DNA from: Thermus composti
Lineage (GTDB): Bacteria; Deinococcota; Deinococci; Deinococcales; Thermaceae
Reading direction: 5' to 3'
NCBI RefSeq assembly: GCF_014647535.1
Contig: NZ_BMPJ01000005.1
Coordinates: forward strand, 1 to 64,000
DNA length: 64,000 bases
How positions within the stretch are numbered: position 1 is the first letter of the stretch; each line of letters opens with the position of its first letter. Below the pieces are notes generated by a model. That model did no database searches, was not told the DNA's origin, and saw only the letters and a list, made by a program, of their open reading frames with translations. Of the stretch, positions 25,761 through 34,694 are shown in pieces. Made by a program: the position numbers and the translations under genes.

Positions 25761-27539
25761 CTACATTACCTCGGGGGCGGGGATCCCCAGGAGGGAGAGG
25801 CCGGTCTTTAGGGTGCGCTGGAGGCTTTGCACCAGGGCGAGGCGGAGTTCCCTGAGGCCGGGAGGGGCGGTGAGCACGGGGGTGGCGGGCCTACTTCCCT
25901 CCTTGGCGTTGTAGTAGGCGTTCCAGGCGGCGGCGAGGTCCAGGAGGTACTGGGCCAGGACGTGGGGGGTCTTTTCCTCGGCCGCCTCGAGGACCGCCTC
26001 CTCAAAGTCCAGAAGGGCCAGGGCCAGGGCCCGCTCGTAGGGGGTGGCCTGGCTTAGGTCCGGGCTTCCCCACGCCCCCGCCTTGCGGAGGATGCTGTGG
26101 GCCCGGGCGTGGGCGTACTGCACGTAGGGCCCCGTGTCCCCCTCAAAGGAGAGGGCTTCCTCGTAGCGGAAGTCTATCTGCTTCCTGGGCTCCGTCTTCA
26201 CCATGGCGAAGCGGATGGCCCCTAAGGCCACCATCCGGGCCGCCTCCTCCTTGTCGGGGTGCTCGGGGTTCTTCTCCGCAACCACCGCCAGGGCCCGCCT
26301 TTTCGCTTCCTCCAGGACCTCGTCCACGCTCACGGCGAGGCCCTTCCTCCCGGACATCTGCTTGCCCTCCAAAAGCACCGTCTCGTAGGCCAGGTGGAAG
26401 GCCCCTTCCGCCAGGTCGGGGCGGCCCACCAGGGCCAAAGCCGCCCGCACCAGGGCCTGGGGGTGGCTTTGCCGCACGTCAATGACGTTGATGGTCTCCC
26501 GGGCCTTAGGGGTGTAGGGCTCCCCTTCGGGGGCGCTCGTCCTTAGCCCGGGGTAGTAGGGGTTCTCGTAGGGCTTGAAGCGAAGCCCCTCCAGAAGCCC
26601 CATCTTCCAGAACTGGAAGGCGATGTCCTTGGCGTAGTAGGTGGCCGCCCCCCCGGAGCGCACCAGGACGAAGTAGGGGTCCTCGAGGCCTGGGATGAAG
26701 GGGCTTGCGTCCATGACCAAGGCCCCGGCGTACTTCCCCTCCCGGGGCCTCAGGACGTGGGGGCTTTGCTCTAGGAGTTCCAGGGCCTTCCCCAAAAGCC
26801 CCGCCCTGACGATGTCGGACTCCCAGACCAAAAGGTCGTAGTGGGCGTTCAGGGCGCGCATGGTGGCGAGCTGGGCCAGGAGGATCCGGTTCACCTCCTC
26901 CCGGAGCTCCCCCCTTTCCAGGGCGTGGAGGACCGCTTCTATGCCCGGCTGGAGCTTCTCGTACTCGGGGTCTTGGTGGAGGCGCACGTAGGCCCGCCCG
27001 GCGAAGTGATCGTACTTTTCCTTCCCGTCCCAGGTGAGGCCGTAGTGCCTCAGGGCGAAGAGGGTCTCCGCCGCCTGGCGGCCGGTGTCGTCAATGTAAT
27101 TGAGGACCAAGACCTCCCGCCCGGCGAAGGCCAGGATCCGGGCCAAGGAGTCCCCTAGGGCGATGTTCCGCAGGTGCCCCACGTGGAGCTCCTTGTTGGG
27201 GTTCACCGAGGTGTGCTCAATGAGTACCAGGCCCTCCCGCTTGGGAAAGGGCTTCTTTTCCCTCAGGGCTTCCTCCAGGAGGGCCTCCGTTTTGAGGCGG
27301 AAGTTCAGGTACCCCCCCACGGGGATGGCCTCTTCCACGAAGGGGGGAAGCTCAAGGCGTTCCCTTAGCTCCTGGGCGATGGCCTGGGGGGGTTTCTTGA
27401 GCTCCTTGGCCAGGGCGAAGAGGGGGACCCCGTAGTCCCCGGGCTTGTCCTTGGGGGCCTTGGCCACCTTGAGCCGGAGGTCCAGGCCCATGGCCTTTAG
27501 CGCTTCGTGAATGGCCTCTTCCAGGGCGCGGCGCACCAT
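25761..27539 (-). CDS. argS: Arginyl-tRNA synthetase
   Basis: 592 residues. The HIGH motif is ELHVGHLRN within EHTSVNPNKELHVGHLRN, and the KMSKS region is KQMSGRKGLAVSVDE. The N-terminal Add-1 domain and C-terminal DALR anticodon domain (SATPYERALALALLDFEE onward) are in order. It charges tRNA(Arg). It lies ten bases downstream of uvrC and four before htrA. Confidence 0.95.
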   Translation of the reverse strand: MVRRALEEAIHEALKAMGLDLRLKVAKAPKDKPGDYGVPLFALAKELKKPPQAIAQELRERLELPPFVEEAIPVGGYLNFRLKTEALLEEALREKKPFPKREGLVLIEHTSVNPNKELHVGHLRNIALGDSLARILAFAGREVLVLNYIDDTGRQAAETLFALRHYGLTWDGKEKYDHFAGRAYVRLHQDPEYEKLQPGIEAVLHALERGELREEVNRILLAQLATMRALNAHYDLLVWESDIVRAGLLGKALELLEQSPHVLRPREGKYAGALVMDASPFIPGLEDPYFVLVRSGGAATYYAKDIAFQFWKMGLLEGLRFKPYENPYYPGLRTSAPEGEPYTPKARETINVIDVRQSHPQALVRAALALVGRPDLAEGAFHLAYETVLLEGKQMSGRKGLAVSVDEVLEEAKRRALAVVAEKNPEHPDKEEAARMVALGAIRFAMVKTEPRKQIDFRYEEALSFEGDTGPYVQYAHARAHSILRKAGAWGSPDLSQATPYERALALALLDFEEAVLEAAEEKTPHVLAQYLLDLAAAWNAYYNAKEGSRPATPVLTAPPGLRELRLALVQSLQRTLKTGLSLLGIPAPEVM

Positions 27540-27549
27540 CAGGCCCTCA

Positions 27550-29331
27550 TCATAGCGGGTCCTTTTCCCCTAGGGCCTCCTTGAGGGCCTGGGCCGCCTT
27601 CAGGCTCATCCCCGGCAGGCGGGCGAGCTCCTCCAAGGGGGCTTCCCTCAAGGCCCTAAGCCCCCCGTAGCGCTCTAGAAGGAGCCGCCTCCTCTTCTCC
27701 CCGATCCCCGGGATGCCGGAGAGGACCTTTAGGGCCTTTTCGGTGCGCTTCTTCTGGTGGTAGCGGAGGCCGTTTTGGTGGGCCTCGTCCCGCAGGTGGA
27801 TGAGGAGCCTTAGGGCGGGGTGGGTGAGGGGAAGGCGGAGTTCCCGCCCTTCCGGGGTGATCAGGACCTCCTCCCCCTTGGCGAGGCCCACCAGGGGGAT
27901 CCTGAGCCCGGCCCGCTCCAGGGCCCGCTGGGCCGCCCGCACCTGGCCCAGGCCCCCGTCAATGAGGAGGAGGTCGGGAAGGGGCATCTCCCTTAGGCTT
28001 CCCGTGAAGCGCCGGTAGACCCCTTCCTCCATGGCCTGGTAGTCGTCGTTTCCCGCCTTGAGGCGCATCCTGCGGTACTCCGCCTTCTTGGGCCTTCCCC
28101 CCTCAAAGACCGCCACGGAGAAGACCCGGGCCTCGCCCTGGAGGTGGCTTACGTCGTAGCCCTCGAGGCGGAAAGGCCTTGCGGAAAGCCCCAAAAGGTC
28201 CTGAAGGCCCTTAAGCCCCGGGTGGTCCCCCCGGCGCTCCCGGGCCTTGAGCTCGGTCTCTAGGGCGAGGCGGGCGTTCTTTTCGGCGAGCTCCAAAAGC
28301 CTCGCCTTCTCCCCCCTCTGGGGCACCCTTAGCTCCACCTTGCGCCCAGCGCGGCGCCTTAAGAGCTCGGCCAGGCCCTCGAGGTCCTCCAAGGGGAAGG
28401 GGAGGAGGACGAGGGGAGGGAGGGGGGAGGCCTCGAGGTAGTGGTCCCGGAGGAAGGCCCAGAGGATCTCCTCGTCCGTGGCCTCCTCCTTCTCCAGAAG
28501 CCGGCTGATCCGCCCCAGGATCCTCCCCGAGCGCACCTGGTAAAGCTGCACCACCGCTAGGCTCCCCGAGCGGGCGAGGCCCAAGAAGTCCAGGTCGCCA
28601 AGCTCCGGGTCAAAGGCCTGCTGGCTCGTGCCGAAGAAGGCCCGTAGGGCCTCTATCTGGTCGCGGATCTCCGCCGCCCGCTCAAACTCTAGCCTTCGGG
28701 CGGCCTCCCGCATCTTCCCCTCCAGTTCCGCCAAAAGCCCGTCCACCTTCCCCTCCAGAACCGCCTCCACCTGGCGCACCACCTCCTGGTAGGCCTTGGG
28801 GTCCGCCTTCCCCACGCAAGGGGCGAGGCACCGCCCCATGCTGTAGTTCAGGCAGGGGTAGCGCCTTTTCTTCATGGGGTAGCCCGAGTTCTTGCGCAAG
28901 GGGAAGTAGCGGTCAACGAGGGTCTTGATGCGCCTTAGGGCGCCCGCCTCGGGGAAGGGGCCATAGTACTTGGCCCCGTCCTCCTCCACCCGGCGCACCA
29001 CGAGGAGGGTGGGGAAGGGCTCTTGGGTGAGCTTGAGGAAGGGGTAGTGCTTGTCGTCCTTGAGGAGGACGTTGTAGGGGGGGCGGTGGGCCTTGATGAG
29101 GTTGGCCTCGAGGAGAAGGGCCTCCACCTCGTCCCGGGTGGCGATGAAGTCTAGGCCCGTGGCCTCCTCGGCGATGCGCCGGGCCTTGCCTTCGGCGTGG
29201 AAGTAGCTTCTCACCCGGGCCCGGAGGTTCTTGGCCTTGCCCACATAAAGCACCTCCTCCCCCCGCTTCCAGAGGTAGACCCCGGGGGTTTCGGGGAGGG
29301 GAGGAAGCTCGGAAAGCCGCACGCTCCCCAT
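27550..29331 (-). CDS. uvrC: UvrABC system protein C (excinuclease subunit)
   Basis: 593 residues. The N-terminal GIY-YIG nuclease domain is GVYLWKRGEEVLYVGKAKNLRARV. A Cys-rich patch (YPCLNYSMGRCLAPCVG), a UVR motif (about residues 200-235), an RNase H-like endonuclease domain (DVSHLQGEARVFSVAVFE; LLLIDGGLGQV) and C-terminal helix-hairpin-helix motifs follow. It makes both incisions in nucleotide excision repair. The start is 14 bases from the divergent dipeptidase start. Confidence 0.95.
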   Translation of the reverse strand: MGSVRLSELPPLPETPGVYLWKRGEEVLYVGKAKNLRARVRSYFHAEGKARRIAEEATGLDFIATRDEVEALLLEANLIKAHRPPYNVLLKDDKHYPFLKLTQEPFPTLLVVRRVEEDGAKYYGPFPEAGALRRIKTLVDRYFPLRKNSGYPMKKRRYPCLNYSMGRCLAPCVGKADPKAYQEVVRQVEAVLEGKVDGLLAELEGKMREAARRLEFERAAEIRDQIEALRAFFGTSQQAFDPELGDLDFLGLARSGSLAVVQLYQVRSGRILGRISRLLEKEEATDEEILWAFLRDHYLEASPLPPLVLLPFPLEDLEGLAELLRRRAGRKVELRVPQRGEKARLLELAEKNARLALETELKARERRGDHPGLKGLQDLLGLSARPFRLEGYDVSHLQGEARVFSVAVFEGGRPKKAEYRRMRLKAGNDDYQAMEEGVYRRFTGSLREMPLPDLLLIDGGLGQVRAAQRALERAGLRIPLVGLAKGEEVLITPEGRELRLPLTHPALRLLIHLRDEAHQNGLRYHQKKRTEKALKVLSGIPGIGEKRRRLLLERYGGLRALREAPLEELARLPGMSLKAAQALKEALGEKDPL

Positions 29332-29345
29332 TGTAGACTCTCCCC

Positions 29346-30305
29346 GTGGAACCCTTGGTGGACGCCCACCTGGACCTGGCCTATAACGCCAGGGCCCTGG
29401 GCCGGGACCTCACCCTGCCCCTGGAGGCCCTGAGGGCCCTAGACCCCCACCCCGACACCCCCCTGGTCACCCTGGAAAGCCTCAAGGAAGCGGGGGTGGC
29501 GGTGGCCTTCGCCACCCTCTTCGCCGACCCCCGGGAAGGGGGGCGGGAGGACTGGGAGGAGGAGGTCTACGCCCAGCTCGCCCTCTACGAGGCCTGGGAG
29601 GCGAGGGGCCTCGTCCGCATCCTGAGGGAGGGGCGGGACCTAAAGGACCACCTAAGCCGCTACCCCGAGGACCGGACCTTGGGCCTCGTCCTCCTCCTGG
29701 AAGGGGCCCATCCCTTGGCCTTCCCCGAGGACCTAAGGCCCCTAAGGGCCCGGGGCCTCAGGCTCCTTTCCCTCAGCTGGGCCACCCAAAACCCCTACGC
29801 CGGGGGAAACGCCGAGGAAGGCCCCCTCACGGAAAGGGGCCGGGCCCTCCTAAAGGAGATGGAGGCCTTAGGGGTGGCCCTGGACCTCTCCCACCTGGCG
29901 GAGGAGGCGGCCTGGGAGGCCCTAAAGGCCTACAGGGGCCCCGTGTGCGCCACCCACGCCAACTGCAGGGCCTTAAACCCTTCTTCCCGGCACCTTTCCG
30001 ATGAACTCCTAAAGGCCTTGGCGGCGCGGGGCGGGGTCTTGGGCCTCGTGCCCTACAACGCCTTTCTGGAGCCAGGGTGGAAGCGGGGGCAAAAGCGGCT
30101 TCCCTTGGATGCCTTCCTCCGCCACAAGGCCCACGCGGAAGGCCTTATGGGGCCTACGGGGGTGGGCCTAGGCACGGACTGGGACGGGGGGTTTGGCCTC
30201 GAGGCCATCCCCCAGGGCCTGGACCGCCACCGGGACCTCCGCGCCTTAGGGGACGAGGGGTTTTTGGGCGGGAACTGGCTACGCTGGCTCCTTCGTTGGT
30301 TCTAG
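29346..30305 (+). CDS. Membrane dipeptidase family (M19) zinc peptidase
   Basis: 319 residues with the M19 landmarks in order: DAHLDLAYN (first metal ligands), LGLVLLLEGAHPL (bridging Glu), LDLSHLAEEA and CATHANCRAL (metal histidines), and GVGLGTDWDGG (catalytic region). Bacterial members hydrolyse dipeptides, including those containing D-amino acids. The GTG at 29346 follows TAGACT (29334-29339) by six bases, suggesting a leaderless mRNA. Its 3-prime end overlaps the convergent thioesterase gene by 27 bases. Confidence 0.88.
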   Translation: MEPLVDAHLDLAYNARALGRDLTLPLEALRALDPHPDTPLVTLESLKEAGVAVAFATLFADPREGGREDWEEEVYAQLALYEAWEARGLVRILREGRDLKDHLSRYPEDRTLGLVLLLEGAHPLAFPEDLRPLRARGLRLLSLSWATQNPYAGGNAEEGPLTERGRALLKEMEALGVALDLSHLAEEAAWEALKAYRGPVCATHANCRALNPSSRHLSDELLKALAARGGVLGLVPYNAFLEPGWKRGQKRLPLDAFLRHKAHAEGLMGPTGVGLGTDWDGGFGLEAIPQGLDRHRDLRALGDEGFLGGNWLRWLLRWF

Positions 30306-30692
30306 GGGCACCACCGCCAGGGTGCAGCGGCTTGCGGCCACGAGGCGCCCTTCCTCGTCGTAGACCTTCACCTCCCAGACCTGGGTGGTGCGCCCCACGT
30401 GGAGGGGCTTGCCCACCGCTCGGATCACCCCCTTCTGCTTCTTGCGGATGTGGTTGCAGTTGATCTCCAGCCCGAAGGCGGCGTGCCCCGGGGGGCAGTT
30501 CAGGAACCCCCCCACGCTGGCCACGCTTTCCGCCAGGGCCACCGTGGCCCCCCCGTGGAGGAAGCCGAAGGGCTGGTGGACCTTGGGGGTCACCTCCAGC
30601 TCGGCCACCACCTCTTGTGGGGTGAGCTTCAGGTAGCGCACGCCCAGGGTCTGGTCCAGGGTCTCCCGGTCCAAGAAGGCGGGGCGTTCCAT
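30279..30692 (-). CDS. Hotdog-fold acyl-CoA thioesterase, MenI (YdiI)-like
   Basis: 137 residues from the ATG at 30692. The hotdog core PFGFLHGGATVALAESVASVGG, then FGLEINCNHIRKKQKG and KPLHVGRTTQVWEVKVYDEEGRL, closely follow the E. coli YdiI/MenI pattern, including the catalytic Glu in ALAES. MenI hydrolyses 1,4-dihydroxy-2-naphthoyl-CoA in menaquinone synthesis, and Thermus uses menaquinone. Other aryl- or acyl-CoA substrates cannot be excluded. Confidence 0.85.
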   Translation of the reverse strand: MERPAFLDRETLDQTLGVRYLKLTPQEVVAELEVTPKVHQPFGFLHGGATVALAESVASVGGFLNCPPGHAAFGLEINCNHIRKKQKGVIRAVGKPLHVGRTTQVWEVKVYDEEGRLVAASRCTLAVVPLEPTKEPA

Positions 30693-30701
30693 GCCCTGGA
30701 G

Positions 30702-30707
30702 TATAAA
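30702..30707 (+). promoter_or_regulatory. -10 box for a leaderless hydrolase-like gene
   Basis: TATAAA lies six bases before the GTG at 30714, between divergent start codons. No -35 is evident. Confidence 0.5.
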
Positions 30708-30713
30708 GGGGGC

Positions 30714-31346
30714 GTGGGCGAGGTGCGCGCCTTCACCGGCCTCTTGGCCCCCCCGGCGGGGCTGGACTTCCTCCTGGACCTCCCTTCCGAAGAGGGGCTC
30801 CACCTCCTGGCCTTCGGGGAAGGGGCCCTGGAGGCCTTAAAGACGGCCTTCCGGGAAGAGGTGAGAAGCCTCGTCCTCCTTTCCCCCATCCTGCGAAAAG
30901 ACGCCCTTTTGGCCGCTAAGCTCAAAGCCCTCCGCTTTGGCCTGGAACAAGGCGGGGTGGAGGGCTTCGCCACCATCGGCCGGGCCCTCTTCTTTGGGCC
31001 GGAGGCGGCGGCCAATGAGGCCATCTACGAGGCCTGGAAGGAGGGCCTGAACGAGGCGGGGGTTCGGGCTTGGCTTGAGGCTTTGGAGGCCTTGGGGGAC
31101 GAGAGGCGTTGGCTTAGGGGGACAAAGGCCCGGGTCCTCGTGATCCAAGGGGCTTTGGACGCCTTCACCCCGCCCCACCACGGCCAGGAGGTGGCGGACT
31201 TCGCCAAGGGACAGGCCCTGCGCTTCGCCCTGGAAGGGGCGGGGCACCTGGTGCCCTGGGAGGCCTGGGAGGAGGTGCGGGAGCTGGTGGCGGGCTTTCT
31301 TCTGGGGGAGGGGTTCAGGCCCTTGCCTGGGGGGCTCGCCCTATGA
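30714..31346 (+). CDS. Alpha/beta-hydrolase-like protein lacking the nucleophile serine
   Basis: About 210 residues from GTG. The second half is recognisable: LVIQGALDAFTPPHHGQEV places the acid and LEGAGHLVPWEAWEEV the histidine of an alpha/beta hydrolase. At the nucleophile elbow the sequence is LHLLAFGEGALEAL, with Glu where Ser is expected. The N-terminal strand region is short. It may be a divergent or non-catalytic member. It overlaps the next gene (ATGA) and lies beside a MenI-like gene, so a menaquinone link is possible but unsupported. Confidence 0.7.
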   Translation: MGEVRAFTGLLAPPAGLDFLLDLPSEEGLHLLAFGEGALEALKTAFREEVRSLVLLSPILRKDALLAAKLKALRFGLEQGGVEGFATIGRALFFGPEAAANEAIYEAWKEGLNEAGVRAWLEALEALGDERRWLRGTKARVLVIQGALDAFTPPHHGQEVADFAKGQALRFALEGAGHLVPWEAWEEVRELVAGFLLGEGFRPLPGGLAL

Positions 31347-31705
31347 GGCGCACGGGCTACCTCCACCTCTACGGCCTCAACCTGGTCTTTGACCGGGTGG
31401 GGAAGGGCCCCCCGGTGGTCCTTCTGGCCGAGGAGGCTTCCCGCTGGCCCGAAGCCCTCCCCGAGGGGTACACCTTCTACCTCCTGGACCTCCCCGGCTT
31501 CGGCCGCACAGGGGGCCCCAGGATGACCCTCGAGGAGCTGGCCGAGTACGTGGCGGGCTTTGTGGTCCTCCTCAACCTGGGCTCACCCCCTATCTTCACC
31601 TTGGGCTTGGGGGAAGCGGTAGGGGCGGTGTTGGCCGAGCGGGGCTACCGGGTGCTTCCCGGCGGTAGCTTGAGGGAAGCCTTGTCAAAGGGCTTTAGCG
31701 TGTGA
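31343..31705 (+). CDS. Small alpha/beta-hydrolase-like protein (TT1977-like)
   Basis: A 120-residue protein beginning MRRTGYLHLYGLNLVFDRVG. It covers only the N-terminal half of an alpha/beta hydrolase: the strands GPPVVLLAEEASRW and FYLLDLPGFGRTGG, and an elbow-like TLGLGEAVGAVLAERG lacking serine. From memory it resembles the solved T. thermophilus protein TT1977, which also lacks a lid domain. No function is established. Its ATG overlaps the upstream gene's stop. Confidence 0.75.
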   Translation: MRRTGYLHLYGLNLVFDRVGKGPPVVLLAEEASRWPEALPEGYTFYLLDLPGFGRTGGPRMTLEELAEYVAGFVVLLNLGSPPIFTLGLGEAVGAVLAERGYRVLPGGSLREALSKGFSV

Positions 31706-31729
31706 TACCCCGGTTGCGGAGGTGGAGCT

Positions 31730-31822
31730 ATAAGGAAGCTGTTGGGCGCTTTGCTGGTGGTCTTTGGCCTGGCTTCGGCCCAGTTTTCCGTGGAGAACTT
31801 GAAGCCCTTCCTAAGGGCCTAG
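31730..31822 (+). pseudogene. Tiny secreted-peptide ORF with AUA at the start position
   Basis: Behind GGAGGTGG at a normal distance, the codon at 31730 is ATA rather than ATG. The frame then reads RKLLGALLVVFGLASAQ, a textbook signal peptide, followed by only 13 residues and a TAG that overlaps the truD stop. It looks like a truncated secreted-protein gene with a mutated start codon. Non-AUG initiation is possible but less likely. Confidence 0.45.
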
Positions 31823-32865
31823 GCCTCCTCCCCTTCCTCTTGGAGGTCCACCTCCTTCTTCATCACCTCCCGGAGAAGGCTCGTGGCGTAGCTTCCCTTG
31901 GGCAGGAAGAAGGCAAGCCATAGCCCCTCGGGGGTCTCCTCCAGATGCCACTCCGAGAGGGGGATGCGGATGGGCCGCCGGGCCCCCCGCCTTGCCCTGA
32001 ACTCCTCCCGCTTTAGGTCGTAGCGGGCCAGGACCTCGTCCTCTAAGGCCCTGGCCTCCCCTTGGGCCTCGGGGTACTTCTTGCCGAAGAGGGGCCCGGT
32101 GGCGCTGATCTCTAGCCTCAAGGCCCGTTCCGCCTCTTTGGGGTCTTCCACCAGGAACTCCCCCCCCGTGGCGTGCTTCTTGGCCCAGTCCCCGGGGATC
32201 ACCCGCTCGTAAAGGCCCCGTTCCATCCTAAGGGCCACCCAGTCGTTGAAAAGGAGGCTTTGCAGGCTTCCGATGAGGAAGCGCTTGAGCCAGGGGCTTC
32301 CCCGGCCCTTCCCCTCCTTCACCAGCCGGTAGCCCCGGACCGGGTTTAGCCCCCCAAGGCCGAAGCGCTGGGGGCCGTAGTAGTTGGGGACTCCTTTTGC
32401 CTGGAGGGCCTTGAGGATGGCCTCGGCCCTTTCCCGGCCATGGGCGCCTCGGATGAGGATCCGAAAGCGGTTGCCCTTGAGGTGGCCCGTGCGGAGCTTG
32501 TGGGGGTGGAGGTCGGCCGTGAGAAGCCGCACCCCCCTCAGGTTTTCCAGGAGGCAGAGGGCGTCTTCGTATTTTCGGGGGATGGAAAGCCACTGCCGGG
32601 TGCGGGCGTGCTTGTCCTTGAGGCCCGCCACCCCGATCTCCTTTTCCGGCACGCCCACCTGGTCTCGCAAAAACTCCACCACCTGCCGGGTGGTGAGGCC
32701 CTCCTTCTCCAGGAGGAAGAAGAGGTGCTCCCCTTCCCCCAAGGGGGAATAGGCGGGTACCTCCTCCACCTGGAAGTCCTGGGGCTCCACCCTTATCTCC
32801 CCCCCCACCCCGGGAAGGCCCTCGGTGAGGAAGGGGTAGCGCTCGGGGCGGTAAACCAGGTCCAT
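31819..32865 (-). CDS. truD: tRNA pseudouridine synthase D
   Basis: 348 residues from the ATG at 32865. The catalytic Asp is in IGVAGLKDKHARTRQW, and PNYYGPQRFG and the TRUD-domain region follow. TruD forms pseudouridine at position 13 of tRNAs. GGGGG precedes the ATG, and GAGAAT six bases before it could give a leaderless message. It lies 14 bases downstream of pepF. Confidence 0.92.
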   Translation of the reverse strand: MDLVYRPERYPFLTEGLPGVGGEIRVEPQDFQVEEVPAYSPLGEGEHLFFLLEKEGLTTRQVVEFLRDQVGVPEKEIGVAGLKDKHARTRQWLSIPRKYEDALCLLENLRGVRLLTADLHPHKLRTGHLKGNRFRILIRGAHGRERAEAILKALQAKGVPNYYGPQRFGLGGLNPVRGYRLVKEGKGRGSPWLKRFLIGSLQSLLFNDWVALRMERGLYERVIPGDWAKKHATGGEFLVEDPKEAERALRLEISATGPLFGKKYPEAQGEARALEDEVLARYDLKREEFRARRGARRPIRIPLSEWHLEETPEGLWLAFFLPKGSYATSLLREVMKKEVDLQEEGEEA

Positions 32866-32879
32866 CCCCCTATTCTCCC

Positions 32880-34592
32880 TTAGGGGAGGGCTTTGAGCCA
32901 AGATTCCAGGACCCCGAAGCCGTGGCGGAAGAAGGCCTCCGAGCCCAGCTCCACCCCGGCCTCGGCCAGGATCTCCTTGGGGCTAGCGCTTTCCCCGGCC
33001 TCCAAGATCCGCAGGTACTTGGGCACGAAGGCCTCCCCCTCCTCCCGGTACTTGCCGTAAAGGGCCAGGACCACCAGGTAGCCCAGGGCGTAGCTATAGG
33101 TGTAGAAGCGGTAGTGGACGAAGTGGGGGATGCCCGCCCAAGCGGCCTTGTCCAGCTCCGTCCAGGCCACGGCCTCCCCGTAGAGCTTCCTTTGCTCCTC
33201 GTCCCAGAGGGCGTGGAAGGCCTCGGGGGAGAGGGCGGCCTCCTTGCGGGCCTCGAGGCTCCTTCGCTCAAAGAAGGTGTACATCACCTGGCGGAAGAGG
33301 GTGTTGATGGCGTCCTCCACCCGCTCGGCGAGGAGGAGGGTCCTTTCCTCCCCGGAAAGCCTTTCTAAGAGGAGGTCGTCCAGGAGGATCTCGGCGAAGA
33401 CGCTGGCGGTCTCCGCCAGGGGGGTGGAGGCCCCGAAGTTGAGGAGGCGCTGCTTCCTCGCCAAATAAAAGTGGACCCCGTGCCCGAGCTCGTGGGCCAG
33501 GGTGTGGGCGCTATCCAGGTCGTCCGTGTGGTTGAGGAGGACGTAGGGGTGGGTGGAGGGAAGCCCCCCGCTGCAAAAGGCCCCGCCCCGCTTGCCGGGC
33601 CTCGGGTAGGCGTCTATCCAGCGCTTTTCAAAGAACTCCCGGGCGATGGCCTCCACCTCGGAGGAGAAGCGGCGGAAGGCGGTGAGGACCAGCTCCTTGG
33701 CCTCTTCAAAGGGCACCTTGGGCTTCTTCCCCAAGGGGGCGAGGAGGTCTTGGCTTGGGGTCTTCTCCTGGCCAAGCCTTTTGGCCTTCCAGCGGTAGTA
33801 GGCCTCCACCAAGGGGTAGTGGGCCTGGGTGGCCTCGAGGAGGGCTTCTATGTCCCTCACCTCCACCTCGTCCCGGAGGGCCACGGGTTCTAAGGGGTGG
33901 GCGAAGCCCCTTAGCCTAAGTTCCTGGAGGTAATCCAGATAAACCGCGTTGAAGACGGCGCTCAGGGTGGGGGCCTCGGCCAGGAGCTTCCCGTAAAGGG
34001 CCTGGTGGGCTTCCCGCCGCACCGCGGGGTCTGGGTCGCGGCGGAGGGCCCGCACCTCCATCTCCGTGAGCTCCTTCCCCCCCACCTGGAAGCGGAAGCG
34101 GCCCGTGTACTCCGTGTAGAACTGGCTCCAGGCGCTCCTTCCCACCAGGGCCTTGAGGTTTAAGAGCTCCTCCTCTCTTTCCGAGAGGGTGTGGGGGGCG
34201 TAGGCCCTTTGCCTTTCCAGGAAGTGGCGGAGGTCGGCTAGCCCCGGGTGGTCCAGGAGCTTCTGGAAGGCCTCCTCGGGGAGCTTCCTCAGGGCCACCT
34301 CCAGGGGCACGAGGCGGTTTTTCACCTCGGTGAAGCGGCTCCGCACCCGGTCCAGGAGGGCCTTGGCCTCGGGGTCTTGGGTGCGGGTGGCGAAGTAGAG
34401 GCTGGCGTAGTTCAGGGGCTTGTAGGCCAGTTCCAGGGCCTTTTCGTAGCGGCTTAGGAGGTCTTGGGCCCCTTCGGGGTCCCAAAGCCCCTGGGGGTCC
34501 AGGCTTTGGGCCAGGGCGAGGGCGGCCTCGAGGTCCTGGGCTATCCTGGGGTCATCGGGCCCGGCGTACAGGTCGGAAAGGTCCCACTCCAC
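32880..34592 (-). CDS. M3 family oligoendopeptidase (PepF type)
   Basis: 570 residues. The zinc motif HELGH lies in SAHTLAHELGHGVHFYLA, and the downstream ligand Glu in TPLAETASVFAEILL. CSGGLPSTHPYVLLNHT matches PepF-type enzymes. It cleaves short peptides in the cytoplasm. The start was placed at GTG 34592 because TATACT ends seven bases upstream and family homology (EWDLSDLYAG) begins there; the longer reading to 34829 is unsupported. Confidence 0.9.
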   Translation of the reverse strand: MEWDLSDLYAGPDDPRIAQDLEAALALAQSLDPQGLWDPEGAQDLLSRYEKALELAYKPLNYASLYFATRTQDPEAKALLDRVRSRFTEVKNRLVPLEVALRKLPEEAFQKLLDHPGLADLRHFLERQRAYAPHTLSEREEELLNLKALVGRSAWSQFYTEYTGRFRFQVGGKELTEMEVRALRRDPDPAVRREAHQALYGKLLAEAPTLSAVFNAVYLDYLQELRLRGFAHPLEPVALRDEVEVRDIEALLEATQAHYPLVEAYYRWKAKRLGQEKTPSQDLLAPLGKKPKVPFEEAKELVLTAFRRFSSEVEAIAREFFEKRWIDAYPRPGKRGGAFCSGGLPSTHPYVLLNHTDDLDSAHTLAHELGHGVHFYLARKQRLLNFGASTPLAETASVFAEILLDDLLLERLSGEERTLLLAERVEDAINTLFRQVMYTFFERRSLEARKEAALSPEAFHALWDEEQRKLYGEAVAWTELDKAAWAGIPHFVHYRFYTYSYALGYLVVLALYGKYREEGEAFVPKYLRILEAGESASPKEILAEAGVELGSEAFFRHGFGVLESWLKALP

Positions 34593-34599
34593 GGGGGCT

Positions 34600-34605
34600 A
34601 GTATA
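34600..34605 (-). promoter_or_regulatory. -10 box for leaderless pepF mRNA
   Basis: TATACT on the minus strand is separated from the GTG start by seven bases. No -35 match is visible. Confidence 0.5.
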
Positions 34606-34694
34606 CTCGGCCTCGGGGTGCCGCCCCGGCTTCTTGGAAGGGTCGGGGACCCGCTACGCGGCTCCCGAAAGCTGTCCACAAGAAGGAGAGCCTT

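Noticed and set aside
31702-31923. 73-residue plus-strand ORF after the TT1977-like gene
   Set aside because: It runs through the signal-peptide frame in another register and then antisense to truD, with no coding features of its own.
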